This document shows, piece after piece, positions 36,283-45,503 of a stretch of 64,000 nucleotides of DNA; positions within the stretch are counted from its first letter, which is position 1; each line of letters begins with the position of its first letter. A model generated the notes under the pieces. The model saw nothing but the letters and a program-made list of their open reading frames with translations. It did not search any database and was not told the DNA's origin. The stretch is from an uncultured Bacteroidia bacterium (GTDB taxonomy: Bacteria; Bacteroidota; Bacteroidia; Bacteroidales; F082): the NCBI GenBank assembly GCA_902800965.1, contig CADCGK010000001.1:264249-328248 (forward strand). Direction: 5' to 3'. The translations under genes and the position numbers were made by a program.

Positions 36283-37005
36283 TTACTTCTCTTCTTTCTT
36301 GCAGCAACCGCCGAGGCATTTGTAGCAAAGGCCAGCGATGCAGGCACCTACGAGAGGAGCCACGATGAACAGCCAGAGCTGAGGCATGGCCAGCGGGTTC
36401 TCGGAGAAGATGGCAACGCCGAGTGAACGAGCGGGGTTCACAGAGGTGTTGGTCAACGGGATGCTGATGAGGTGGATGAGCACCAGGGTGAGACCGATGG
36501 CGAGACCACCGAACTTACCGTTGGCATGACGGCTGTCGGTGACACCGAGGATGACCATCAAGAAGACGAAGGTCAACAGAGCCTCAACGAGGAAAGCACC
36601 CCACATGGAGGTCTGGAGATAACCGCCAGCAACGTCAGCAGCGCTGAAGAAGTCGCCATAACCGTTGGCAGCGAAGGTACCGAGTGTCATTCCAGCTGAC
36701 TTGGCAATCACCATCAGCAAGAGACCAGCGATGATACCACCGATGATCTGAGCGACCCAGTAGCAAAGCATCTCTTTCAAGGTCATACGACCGTTCACCC
36801 AAACGCCAAAGCTCACGGCAGGATTCAGGTGAGCGCCAGAGATGTGACCGATACCATAAGCCATAGCCACAACGGTGAGACCAAAAGCGATAGCAACACC
36901 AAGGAAACCAACTTTTCCTCCGGCAAAGATTGCAGTACCGCAACCACCGAAAACAAGAACGAAGGTGCCGAACAATTCGGCGAAGAATTTGTTACCAATT
37001 TTCAT
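36283..37005 (-). CDS. aqpZ: Aquaporin Z-like MIP channel
   Basis: 240 residues, six membrane helices. The two NPA motifs lie at 61-63 (HLNPAVSFG) and 190-192 (SVNPARSLG). The narrow-pore residues and length fit an AqpZ-type water channel rather than GlpF. The C-terminus is short and Cys-rich (YKCLGGCCKKEEK). A minus-strand TACGTTTG box lies about 45 bases upstream. Single gene, divergent from the tolC-macAB operon. Confidence 0.92.
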   Translation of the reverse strand: MKIGNKFFAELFGTFVLVFGGCGTAIFAGGKVGFLGVAIAFGLTVVAMAYGIGHISGAHLNPAVSFGVWVNGRMTLKEMLCYWVAQIIGGIIAGLLLMVIAKSAGMTLGTFAANGYGDFFSAADVAGGYLQTSMWGAFLVEALLTFVFLMVILGVTDSRHANGKFGGLAIGLTLVLIHLISIPLTNTSVNPARSLGVAIFSENPLAMPQLWLFIVAPLVGACIAGLCYKCLGGCCKKEEK

Positions 37006-37140
37006 AGCATTAAAAATTTAGTTAGTTGTTAATTGACAAATCAATGTGCAAACGTACAAAATAAAATGAAATTATACTCATTCAAGTTTATTTTTTTCCG
37101 TTTCGATTAAAAGAAATAGCGCAAATAAAAGCTTTAGTTT

Positions 37141-37148
37141 TAATTTTG
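37141..37148 (+). promoter_or_regulatory. -7 box abutting the tolC-type gene
   Basis: TAATTTTG, 4 bases before the ATG at 37153; predicts that the efflux operon begins with a leaderless cistron. Confidence 0.6.
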
Positions 37149-37152
37149 TGGT

Positions 37153-38448
37153 ATGAAAAAAATGTTATTATTCACATTGTCCTTGTTGCTATCCTGTTCC
37201 ATGATAGCCCAGGAAAGCCACTCTTACCAATTTACCCTCGAGGATTGCATCCGCTATGCATTTGCCAACAGCTACGAACGTAAATCCATGGAGCTTACCG
37301 GCAAGTCGCTTGAAGCAACCTACGAACAATCCAAGATGCAACGTCTGCCAAGCCTAAGTGCCTCGGCAGGACAGACCATCAACAACAACTCAGAAGGTTG
37401 GTCCACCTCTGGCAATATTGGAATCGGTTCTTCCATAACGATTTATCAAGGTGGGCAGATCAGCAACACCATCGAGCAGAGTCGCCTCAACCTGGAACGC
37501 AACGCCGTTCAGATGGAGCGTTACGACAACCAAACCACCATGCAAATCCTACAGAGTTTCCTCACCATCCTGGGTAATCAGGAGCTGCTGAAATACCAAC
37601 TCGAAGTACTGAAAACCAGTGGCGAACAATTACGGCAAGGCCATATCAAGCACCAAGTGGGAACCATCTTGGAAAGTGACCTCCTTTTACTAGAAGCGCA
37701 ATATTACAGTGATTCGAACAACGTGGTTGACACACGTATTAATATAGAGAACAACCTACTTGATTTGAAGGTGCTCCTTTCCATGAACCCTACCGACAAT
37801 CTGGCGATCGTTACACCGGATACCGAGAACCTCGATGAGTTAAGAGACAATCTTCCATCGGAAGAAGAAACCGTGAGCTTGGCCATGCAGGCCATGCCCG
37901 ACCTCAGGATCAGCGACTACGACATCAAGATTGCTGAAAAGAGCCTTGACATGGCCAAAGGCAACTACTTGCCTTCGGTCTCCGCCAATGCCAACGTGGG
38001 CATGGGCGTCCTGTCGTTTGACGGAAATGGAAGAAAACAATGGTACAGCACCCCATCGGAATCCGCCGGCATCTCAGTCAACATCCCAATCTTCAGCCGT
38101 GGTGCCACCAAAGCCAATGTCAAGAAAAGCCAGATTTCCCTGGAGCAGGCTCAACTCGACTACGAACAAACCCAGCTCAGCATCCGGCAGACCGTCGTAC
38201 AAGCTTACCGCAACGTGATCTCCGCCTATAACGCCTACAAAGTGTCGGAAGTCAGGGAAAACGCCTATAGCAAAAGTGTTGATGCCTACAACATGAAATA
38301 CCAATACGGCACTATCACTACCGTAGAACTGTTGCAGCAACAAAACAACTACCTCAATGTGTTAAACACCTATATTCAGAATAAATACAGCCTTCTCATG
38401 AAACGAAAGATCCTGGATGTTTACATGGGGAAGAGGGTGAGTCTTTAG
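37153..38448 (+). CDS. TolC family outer-membrane efflux channel
   Basis: 431 residues: signal peptide (MKKMLLFTLSLLLSCSMIAQ) then two repeats of the OEP fold (YTLEDC-like FTLEDCIRYAFANSYE, and SLAMQAMPDLRISDYDIKIAEKSL in the second half), long coiled-coil helices and beta strands. Forms the outer-membrane exit duct for the MacA/MacB proteins encoded directly downstream. First gene of a four-gene operon. Confidence 0.92.
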   Translation: MKKMLLFTLSLLLSCSMIAQESHSYQFTLEDCIRYAFANSYERKSMELTGKSLEATYEQSKMQRLPSLSASAGQTINNNSEGWSTSGNIGIGSSITIYQGGQISNTIEQSRLNLERNAVQMERYDNQTTMQILQSFLTILGNQELLKYQLEVLKTSGEQLRQGHIKHQVGTILESDLLLLEAQYYSDSNNVVDTRINIENNLLDLKVLLSMNPTDNLAIVTPDTENLDELRDNLPSEEETVSLAMQAMPDLRISDYDIKIAEKSLDMAKGNYLPSVSANANVGMGVLSFDGNGRKQWYSTPSESAGISVNIPIFSRGATKANVKKSQISLEQAQLDYEQTQLSIRQTVVQAYRNVISAYNAYKVSEVRENAYSKSVDAYNMKYQYGTITTVELLQQQNNYLNVLNTYIQNKYSLLMKRKILDVYMGKRVSL

Positions 38449-38484
38449 ATAAAAGATAAGAGATAAAAGATAAAAGATATAAAA
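38449..38484. repeat. AGATAAA heptamer tandem repeat
   Basis: About five units (AGATAAA/AGATAAG/AGATATA) filling the whole tolC-macA spacer and ending at the macA start codon. Confidence 0.8.
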
Positions 38485-39723
38485 ATGGCAAAGAATAAAA
38501 AAACCAAATGGCTTATTGCTTTAGGGGTGATTGTAGCCATCATCATTGGTACCATCATTGTGAGATCCACCAAATCCGCCAAAAAAGAGCTGGTGATCCG
38601 CACCCATGTCGTTGGTGAATACACGGTGGAGAACACCGTCACGGCAACAGGAACCATCGAGCCTGTGGAGACCGTGGAAGTTGGCACCCAGGTGTCCGGT
38701 AAAGTGGAAAAGATATATGTAGATTTCAACGACGTTGTGAAAAAAGGCGAGTTGCTGGCTGAATTGGACAAGCTAACGCTCAACCAGAATGTCAGCAGGG
38801 CTAGGGCAAGTCTGACTTCTGCCGAGAGCCAACTTAACTATGCAAAGCTTACCTACGACCGCACTAAACAACTCTATGAGTCCAACGCGGCCACGCTCGC
38901 CTCTTACCAAGAAGCCCAAAACAGCTACACTCAGGCACAGATGAGTAAGCGAAATGCACAGGCAGCCTACGACCAAGCTTTGGTCGATCTGAGTTACGCC
39001 GAGATCTACTCGCCCATCGATGGTGTCGTCCTCGACCGCGCCGTAGAGGTGGGACAGACCGTTGCCGCTTCCTTCAGCACCCCTACCCTCTTTACCTTAG
39101 CCAACGACTTGACCAAGATGCAGGTGGAAGCCGCCGTTGACGAAGCCGACATCGGACAGGTAAAGATCGGCCAAAGGGTGAACTTCACCGTCGATGCCTA
39201 CACCTATGAGACCTTTGAAGGCTCTGTGAACCAAATCCGCATGAAATCCACCACCACCAGCAACGTGGTGAAATATACCGTCATCATCAGCGCTCCAAAC
39301 CCCGACCTGAAGCTCTTCCCAGGCATGACAGCCAACGTGACCATCATCACACAGGAAGAGACTGGCCTCGCCGTGCCTGCCGAAGCGTTCAACTTCACCC
39401 CCGACGAACAGGTACTGAAAGCCATCCGCAAAGCCGACAAGCCTGAAGGCCAAAAGCCACAAGGCGGGAGACCTCAGATGGATGAAAATGGTGAGCGACC
39501 CGCTGACATGGAGATGGTGTGGATCAAAAACGGCAGCGATATCATGCCACGTCCAGTGAAGACCGGCATGAGCGACGTCGCCTACAAGATCGTGGAGCAA
39601 GGTCTGCAGGCTGGCGACTCGGTAGTACTCTCGGCACAGTATGTGGTCAAGGAAAAACAGTCGAAGAAGGGAGAGAACCCCTTCATGCCTGGTCCTCCCG
39701 GTAGAAACAGAAACAAGAAATGA
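38485..39723 (+). CDS. macA: MacA-like periplasmic adaptor
   Basis: 412 residues. One N-terminal membrane anchor (WLIALGVIVAIIIGTIIV), a lipoyl domain split by an alpha hairpin (VEVGTQVSGKVEKIYVDFND before the hairpin; AEIYSPIDGVVLDRAVEVGQ after), a beta-barrel and a membrane-proximal domain. Bridges the inner-membrane ABC exporter and TolC. The TGA overlaps the next ATG (ATGA at 39720-39723), so it is translationally coupled to the ATPase gene. Confidence 0.9.
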   Translation: MAKNKKTKWLIALGVIVAIIIGTIIVRSTKSAKKELVIRTHVVGEYTVENTVTATGTIEPVETVEVGTQVSGKVEKIYVDFNDVVKKGELLAELDKLTLNQNVSRARASLTSAESQLNYAKLTYDRTKQLYESNAATLASYQEAQNSYTQAQMSKRNAQAAYDQALVDLSYAEIYSPIDGVVLDRAVEVGQTVAASFSTPTLFTLANDLTKMQVEAAVDEADIGQVKIGQRVNFTVDAYTYETFEGSVNQIRMKSTTTSNVVKYTVIISAPNPDLKLFPGMTANVTIITQEETGLAVPAEAFNFTPDEQVLKAIRKADKPEGQKPQGGRPQMDENGERPADMEMVWIKNGSDIMPRPVKTGMSDVAYKIVEQGLQAGDSVVLSAQYVVKEKQSKKGENPFMPGPPGRNRNKK

Positions 39724-40472
39724 GCGAACATTCATCCATCATCAAGGTAGAAGGCCTCAAGCGCACCTTCATCGTCGGCAGTGAGGAAGTGCATGCCCTG
39801 AAAGGCGTGTCGTTCGAGATCTGCCAAGGCGAGTTCGTGAGCATCATGGGATCTTCCGGCAGCGGCAAATCCACCCTGCTCAACATCTTGGGGTGCCTCG
39901 ACCAGCCCACCTCGGGAGAGTACTATATCGACGGCATCTCCGTGAGAGAACGCTCCAAAAACGAGTTGTCAGAGATTCGCAACCGAAAGATCGGCTTCGT
40001 GTTCCAGTCGTACAACCTGCTGCCCCGTACCTCCGCCTTGGAGAACGTGGAGCTGCCGCTGGTCTATAACCCCGACGTCTCGCATCGTGAGCGTCGTGAG
40101 AAGGCGCAACACGCTTTGGAACTGGTGGGGCTGAAAGACCGCATGGAGCACATGCCCAACCAGCTCTCTGGCGGACAGCAACAACGCGTTGCCATCGCCC
40201 GAGCTCTGGTCAACGATCCCGTCATCGTACTCGCCGACGAAGCCACCGGCAACCTCGACACCCGTACCTCCTACGAAATCATGAGCCTGTTCCAGAACCT
40301 CCATGAGCAAGGCAAGACCATCGCGTTCGTCACCCACGAATCCGATATCGCCGTGTTTACCAGCCGCACCATCTTCCTCCGCGACGGGCACATCCTCCGC
40401 GACGAGCCCGTGAACACCAAATTGGCCGCTGAAGCACTTGCCGCACTCCCCGTCGATAACGATTATAAATGA
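39720..40472 (+). CDS. MacB-type ABC transporter ATPase subunit
   Basis: 250 residues. Walker A GSSGSGKS (44-51), signature LSGGQQQR (about 148-155), Walker [14 protein letters not shown] (about 168-180) and the ABC H-loop His in VTHE. Belongs to the LolD/MacB ATPase group. In E. coli MacB this is fused to the permease; here it is a separate gene. Powers the mechanotransmission-type export by the downstream permease. Confidence 0.93.
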   Translation: MSEHSSIIKVEGLKRTFIVGSEEVHALKGVSFEICQGEFVSIMGSSGSGKSTLLNILGCLDQPTSGEYYIDGISVRERSKNELSEIRNRKIGFVFQSYNLLPRTSALENVELPLVYNPDVSHRERREKAQHALELVGLKDRMEHMPNQLSGGQQQRVAIARALVNDPVIVLADEATGNLDTRTSYEIMSLFQNLHEQGKTIAFVTHESDIAVFTSRTIFLRDGHILRDEPVNTKLAAEALAALPVDNDYK

Positions 40473-40508
40473 TTCTAACTTCTTACTTCTGTCTTCTGAC
40501 TTCAAAAT
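40473..40508. repeat. ACTTCTT heptamer tandem repeat
   Basis: About four degenerate units (AACTTCT, TACTTCT, GTCTTCT, GACTTC) in the spacer between the ATPase and permease genes. Confidence 0.7.
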
Positions 40509-40510
40509 AA

Positions 40511-41731
40511 ATGGACATTTTAAATCTCATAAGAATATCGGCCAAGGCGCTATTACGCAACAAGACGCGCACCGCCCTTTCCATGCTGGGCATCGTCATC
40601 GGCATCGCCGCTGTCATCGCGGTGGTGAACCTGGGTGAAGGCCTGAAACAGAGCACTGCAAACCAGCTCTCCGATATGGGCACCAACCTCATCATGGTGA
40701 TGCGTGCCAACCAACGTCGCGGCGGCGTCAGCATGGGCTCCTCCAACGTCCAGTCACTAAAGGTGAGCGATTGCGAGCAGATTGCCAAAAACGCCAAAAA
40801 CATCACCATGGTCAGCCCAGTGGTCAACAGTGCCGGTCAGATCGTCAACGGCTCGAAAAACTGGTCGGGCACGGTGTATGGAGGCTCGCCAGATTATCTT
40901 GAAATCAGAAAATACGAGGTCGCCACAGGGGTCAACTTCACCGATGACGACGTCAAGAAATACGCCAAGGTGGGCTTGATTGGCCAAACCATTGTGGAAG
41001 AGCTCTTCGAAGATGGCGAAGACCCCATCGGCAAGACCATCCGTATCGGCAGCATGCCTTTCATGGTCATCGGTACCCTAAAGGAAAAAGGGGAAAACGG
41101 CATGGGAATGGACCAGGACGACATCGTCATCATGCCCTATTCGACAGTACAAAAACGCATGTTGGGAGCCAACTACATCCAGCAGATCGTTTGTTCCGCC
41201 GCTTCTGAAGACGTAGCCGAAGCCGCAGTGGAAGAGGTCGAAAACATCCTCCGTGCCGCACACAAGATCCCCGAAGGCGGCAACGACGACTTCGAAGTGC
41301 GCACCCAACAAGAGATGTTGGAGATGATGAACTCCATGACAGGCATGATCACCACTGTGCTTATCGCCATCGCCTTGATTTCCCTGCTGGTCGGCTGCAT
41401 CGGCATCATGAACATCATGTACGTCACCGTCACTGAGCGCACCAAAGAAATCGGTCTCCGCATGTCGATCGGCGCCAAAAACGCCGCTATCCTGATGCAG
41501 TTCCTCACCGAGAGTATCATCTTGAGCCTCATCGGTGGTGTGTTAGGGTTGTTGTTGGGAATCGGCCTCTCCTATGTGGTGACCATGATCATGAACATCC
41601 CATTCGTCATCAACGTGTTGTGGATGTTTATCGCTTTCATCTCCTGCGCCATCTTGGGACTCATCGCAGGATTCTTCCCCGCCTTGAAGGCATCAAGGAC
41701 CGATCCTATCAATGCGTTGCGTTACGAGTGA
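40511..41731 (+). CDS. MacB/FtsX-type ABC permease
   Basis: 406 residues, four membrane helices. The first helix follows LRNKTRTALSMLGIVIGIAAV, the hallmark of MacB_PCD proteins. A periplasmic domain covers about 45-270, and the C-terminal FtsX core has GIMNIMYVTVTERTKEIGLRMSIGA. Ends DPINALRYE. Inner-membrane part of the MacAB-TolC system; substrate may be a peptide, siderophore or drug. The last 10 bases overlap the end of the convergent CDF gene. Confidence 0.92.
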   Translation: MDILNLIRISAKALLRNKTRTALSMLGIVIGIAAVIAVVNLGEGLKQSTANQLSDMGTNLIMVMRANQRRGGVSMGSSNVQSLKVSDCEQIAKNAKNITMVSPVVNSAGQIVNGSKNWSGTVYGGSPDYLEIRKYEVATGVNFTDDDVKKYAKVGLIGQTIVEELFEDGEDPIGKTIRIGSMPFMVIGTLKEKGENGMGMDQDDIVIMPYSTVQKRMLGANYIQQIVCSAASEDVAEAAVEEVENILRAAHKIPEGGNDDFEVRTQQEMLEMMNSMTGMITTVLIAIALISLLVGCIGIMNIMYVTVTERTKEIGLRMSIGAKNAAILMQFLTESIILSLIGGVLGLLLGIGLSYVVTMIMNIPFVINVLWMFIAFISCAILGLIAGFFPALKASRTDPINALRYE

Positions 41732-42654
41732 TCACAATGATCGCCATGTTCTGAGCACTGCTTTTCGCAGCAGTCGTCACCGGTTTCAATCTCTATCGTG
41801 GCGTGCGTGATGCCATGTTCATGTAGGGCTTCTTTCAAGGCTTTACGGACATCTGCTGCTTTGTGTTCATCATCGATGACAACATGAGCTGTCAGTGCAT
41901 TCTCCGTGGTGCTCATTGCCCATATATGCAGATGATGGACATCGTTGACATGATCCACCCCACGCATGGTCAGCGCCACCTCGCCCACTTCGATCCCTTC
42001 CGGTACACCGTCCAACGCCAGCCGCATGCTGTCGCGCAGCAGCTCCCAAGTGCTGATAAGAATCACGATGGCAATTACCAAACTGATGATCGGATCAATG
42101 ATAAACCAACCTGTGTGCTTGATGATGATACCGCTGATCACCACACCAATACTGACGAGCGTATCGGCAGCCATGTGCAGAAATGCGCCACGGATATTGA
42201 TGTCTCCTTTCTGCCCACGCATCAGCAGTAAGGTAGTCAAGCCATTGATGACGATGCCCACACCGGCGGTCCATGAGATGACGGAACCGTCGATAGCGGC
42301 CGGCTCGCGCAACTTATGGACACTTTCCGCTATGATAACCCCAACCGCCACAAGCAGTAAGATCGCATTGGCGAGTGAGATGAGTATCGTGCTTTTCTTG
42401 TACCCGTATGTATAATGCTCATTACTATGCACTTGCACCAAGTGCAAACCGACCACAACCAATATCAGCGAAAACACATCGCTTAGGTTGTGCCCGGCAT
42501 CGCTCAACAGCGAAAGGCTGTCTTGCCAAAAACCAACACCGGCTTCTATGCCGACGAAAAGAAGATTAAGCAGGATGGCCGTCCACAAGATGGTTCTCAT
42601 CTTCTTGTTGTCGGCAGCTATCTCATGATGATGGTGATGATGTTCGTGACTCAT
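41722..42654 (-). CDS. Cation diffusion facilitator (CDF) metal exporter
   Basis: 310 residues, six membrane helices. Metal-site motifs SDAGHNLSDVFSL (helix 2) and HMAADTLVSIGVV (helix 5) carry the Asp/His ligands. The N-terminus is His-rich (HEHHHHHHEI) and the C-terminus carries extra Cys/His (CCEKQCSEHGDHCDHS), consistent with export of Zn2+ or a related ion. A cytoplasmic CTD with DVHHLHIWAMSTTENALTAH is present. It starts 12 bases after the cytochrome c maturation gene and may share its mRNA. Confidence 0.93.
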   Translation of the reverse strand: MSHEHHHHHHEIAADNKKMRTILWTAILLNLLFVGIEAGVGFWQDSLSLLSDAGHNLSDVFSLILVVVGLHLVQVHSNEHYTYGYKKSTILISLANAILLLVAVGVIIAESVHKLREPAAIDGSVISWTAGVGIVINGLTTLLLMRGQKGDINIRGAFLHMAADTLVSIGVVISGIIIKHTGWFIIDPIISLVIAIVILISTWELLRDSMRLALDGVPEGIEVGEVALTMRGVDHVNDVHHLHIWAMSTTENALTAHVVIDDEHKAADVRKALKEALHEHGITHATIEIETGDDCCEKQCSEHGDHCDHS

Positions 42655-42666
42655 GTCGTTTCAGTT

Positions 42667-43872
42667 TTAATAGGCATGAACGCCACCCAAAAGCAGGTTC
42701 ACACCGAAATAAGTGATCAATACGCTCAAGAAGGCAAGGATGCCGTAAACGTGGTAAAACATTGGTTTCTGGAAGGATTGCCAAAGCTTTTCGTGTAGTG
42801 GTGCGGCATAGATCAACAGCGTTATCAAAGCCCAGACCTCTTTTGGATCCCACGACCAGTAATTGCCCCATGAGACGTTGGCCCACACTGCGCCGATGAA
42901 GATGCCTATGGCCAGCAGGGCAACCGCCGGATACAGCATCGCCATGCTAAGGGCTTTAAGCCTCTCCAAACGGTCCTTGTCTTTCGGTTTTATGATGGCG
43001 ATGATACCGACCACCATGATAGCAAACAGCAGAGCATACGAAGTCACGATGGTGGAGATGTGCAGGCTGAAGAAAGGAGAGCGCAGCACCGGCAACAGCT
43101 GATGCGTGAGCATCCTGATGTGAAGCAAGATTGCCAAAACGACAAGCACCGAAAGCCACGACCAAGTGACTGCATGTAAGGATTTGCGACTGATGGATTG
43201 CTTCGTCGTTACTCCTCGCAATGACGGAATCGACACTAACACTACAAGAGACAAGAAGAGAAGGGCATAGCCAGTATAGGTAATGGCGATGCCCCAAGGA
43301 TCGCGGGCGACATCGAGAATGGAGTTGCCTTTTTCGTCAAAGTCGCTCTGGTAAAAACGATAATGTTTGTGCCTTAGGATGTGGTTCATGGAGATGACAA
43401 CATCCTCCTGTTGTTCGCCATCAGTGACTTGAAGATAACTGACAAAATCCTTGGGTTTGTTGGTACCTTCATACATTTCGGTCTCGAAACGGTCCAACGT
43501 CAAGGTGAAAGGCAGTTCGACAGGGTGGTTTTCTGTCGCATTGCCCTCATAGAAGGTGTGTGTTGCCTTTCCAGGTTCGAGCAGCATCCTGCCATGTTGA
43601 CCAGTGAGCATGGTAAGCAGGGCGCCCAGCAAGATGAGAAGTATGGAGAGATGAAGTGCGCATATCGCGGGACGTTTCCATGTTTTCCGTTTGAACAACA
43701 TAATCACCATACCCAAAGCGACCAAAGCCCAAAGGGCGACAAACCACCAGGCGCTATAGACATGGCTCAAGGAATATTCCGAACCGCGCAATCTTTCGAC
43801 GACCGTACCGGTGGCCAAAACGGCCACCAGCACAATCATCAACACTGAAACCATATTACGTATCTTCTTCAT
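42667..43872 (-). CDS. Cytochrome c maturation protein, ResB-like/CcsA fusion
   Basis: 401 residues from ATG 43872 (a GTG at 43875 is also in frame). The N-terminal part (about 1-215) resembles the ResB half with a periplasmic beta domain (HTFYEGNATENHPVELPFTL). The C-terminal part has the CcsA/CcmC tryptophan-rich haem site WGNYWSWDPKEVW near residue 340 and the following helices. Attaches haem to apocytochromes outside the inner membrane; the di-haem protein next door is an obvious client. A dispersed repeat is inserted at about 218-230 (SLRGVTTKQSI). A minus-strand TAACTTTG box (43885-43878) ends 5 bases before the ATG. Confidence 0.85.
   Translation of the reverse strand: MKKIRNMVSVLMIVLVAVLATGTVVERLRGSEYSLSHVYSAWWFVALWALVALGMVIMLFKRKTWKRPAICALHLSILLILLGALLTMLTGQHGRMLLEPGKATHTFYEGNATENHPVELPFTLTLDRFETEMYEGTNKPKDFVSYLQVTDGEQQEDVVISMNHILRHKHYRFYQSDFDEKGNSILDVARDPWGIAITYTGYALLFLSLVVLVSIPSLRGVTTKQSISRKSLHAVTWSWLSVLVVLAILLHIRMLTHQLLPVLRSPFFSLHISTIVTSYALLFAIMVVGIIAIIKPKDKDRLERLKALSMAMLYPAVALLAIGIFIGAVWANVSWGNYWSWDPKEVWALITLLIYAAPLHEKLWQSFQKPMFYHVYGILAFLSVLITYFGVNLLLGGVHAY
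43195..43227. repeat. Dispersed repeat, copy D, inside the ccsA-type gene
   Basis: GGATTGCTTCGTCG...CTCGCAATGACG; two bases shorter than the hemW copy between the shared ends, keeping the host frame open. Confidence 0.85.
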
Positions 43873-43893
43873 CACTGCAAAGTTATACTTTTC

Positions 43894-45489
43894 TTAAATC
43901 GCTTCAATAAATTTCACGACGGCGTCACGGTCTTTCTTAGGTAGCTCGCGGAATTTCTCCACGGTACGGCGGGCATCGCTTTGTGCGTTGCCGTGCCACA
44001 TGATGGCCTCGATGACGGTACGGGCGCGGCAGTCATGCAGGCGGTCGCTAGCACCGGTGCAAATGGCAGAGAGTCCTCTACCCCACAGCGGTGTGGTACG
44101 GCACCAACCTGTACGGATGTCATTCTCCATGTGAAGCTTGTGTTGGATATAGTCGCTGTAAGGCCAAATCTTCTGATTGGGATAGCGAGGCAGGCGGGCA
44201 TCACCATCGCTGAAGAACCCAGCGGGATCGGTGAAATAGTCATCACCAGTCTGCCATGAAGGACGATGGCAATAGGCGCATCCGATCTCACGGAAGAGCG
44301 CGCGACCACGCTGCACGTCTTCGTCAGCGAGATTACGGGCGGCAGGAACGGCCAGTCCGCGGTGCCAGACCATGAAATCGGAGTATTCCTCGGCGCTCAT
44401 CTCAGGCGTCTTGAGGCTGTCCGGGATGTTAGCCATCATCAGGTAGTTGTAGATGTCAGTCTCCACATCGCCAGTGATGTTGTACTGCGGAAAATAGTTG
44501 TAGAACTGTGCCTGGACATCGGGATCTTGCGATGCCTTGGTGGCGTAGGCAGCGGTCATGTAATGACCCATCTTGGTGGGATGTGTCACATTGGTGATGT
44601 TCCAGATGGCATTGGCGCCCGGAGCATCCTGCAAAGGACCACGCGTCAAAGCGTAAGTGAACTTCTTGGGATGGGTGGTGTTGCCATAAAGACCCGTAGG
44701 AGCCCAGTCGCTGCCATCCCACATCGCGGGATTCAAGCCATTCGGCATGTAGTTGTCGTCATATTCCTTTTGATACTGTGCCTTTAATGAGTCATCGGGG
44801 ATGGCATCGATGAGGCCGGTGCCATAGATACCGATGGTGGACTCGAGACGGCACACGAAGTCACCATAGCTAATGGGGTTGCCACCCACTTCAAGCGGCA
44901 CATAGAAAGCATCCTCGGGGATATAGACTTCGGGGTAGATCAGGCTGTAAGACTCGCCATCGGGGAACTGGTTACCCCATTCGTCCACATAGCTGAGCCA
45001 GCTGATCTGGATCTTATCTTCATCGAGAGGAGCCTTGAAAGGTGCGACGGCCTTGGTCTGTGGCATTCCGGTGTAAGAGCTGAGATAGGTGTCGTTGCGG
45101 TCGGTGAAGACCAGCAGGTAGCCGTTGCCCCATTCGTCGGCGCGATAGCGGTTCATGCGTTTGCCGTGTCCGTAGCCAGGATGGCAGGCGATGCAAGAGC
45201 TACGGATGTAGAGCGGTCCGAGGCCATCGAAAGGTTCGTTGTTCTGGGTATAGGTGCGTTCAAAGAAATACTCGCCGTATTTGAAACGGTCGGTCAGACC
45301 GGCGTTCACAACGGCTGGGGTGGGGTCTTCGTATGCCGACTGTGAACTGTTGAAGGTGGTTCCAAGTTCACCGCCAGCGTATGTCTCTTCCAATACTTGG
45401 GGGTCGGTGGGGATGGGCTCCTTGGGGCCGCAAGAAGCCAACAAACCGACAAGGAGTGATGCTGATAAGAATAGGTTAAAGTGTTTCAT
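43894..45489 (-). CDS. Di-haem lipoprotein, di-haem oxidoreductase-like (DUF1111-type)
   Basis: 531 residues from ATG 45489, giving a lipoprotein signal with Cys20. Two CxxCH haem sites: CIACH (99-103) and CAYCH in GCAYCHRPSWQ (about 411-415). A further RTTPLWGRGLS segment is typical of the DUF1111 family, which resembles MauG/cytochrome c peroxidases. Likely anchored in the outer membrane facing the periplasm. It follows the imelysin gene by 14 bases. In Bacteroidota these two commonly co-occur in iron acquisition loci (known association); reaction not established. Confidence 0.88.
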   Translation of the reverse strand: MKHFNLFLSASLLVGLLASCGPKEPIPTDPQVLEETYAGGELGTTFNSSQSAYEDPTPAVVNAGLTDRFKYGEYFFERTYTQNNEPFDGLGPLYIRSSCIACHPGYGHGKRMNRYRADEWGNGYLLVFTDRNDTYLSSYTGMPQTKAVAPFKAPLDEDKIQISWLSYVDEWGNQFPDGESYSLIYPEVYIPEDAFYVPLEVGGNPISYGDFVCRLESTIGIYGTGLIDAIPDDSLKAQYQKEYDDNYMPNGLNPAMWDGSDWAPTGLYGNTTHPKKFTYALTRGPLQDAPGANAIWNITNVTHPTKMGHYMTAAYATKASQDPDVQAQFYNYFPQYNITGDVETDIYNYLMMANIPDSLKTPEMSAEEYSDFMVWHRGLAVPAARNLADEDVQRGRALFREIGCAYCHRPSWQTGDDYFTDPAGFFSDGDARLPRYPNQKIWPYSDYIQHKLHMENDIRTGWCRTTPLWGRGLSAICTGASDRLHDCRARTVIEAIMWHGNAQSDARRTVEKFRELPKKDRDAVVKFIEAI

Positions 45490-45503
45490 TTTGAAGTATT
45501 TTA

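Noticed and set aside
37153..41731. RND-type efflux operon
   Set aside because: The pump genes are a separate ABC ATPase and an FtsX-like permease, so it is MacAB-TolC type; no 1000-residue RND pump is present.
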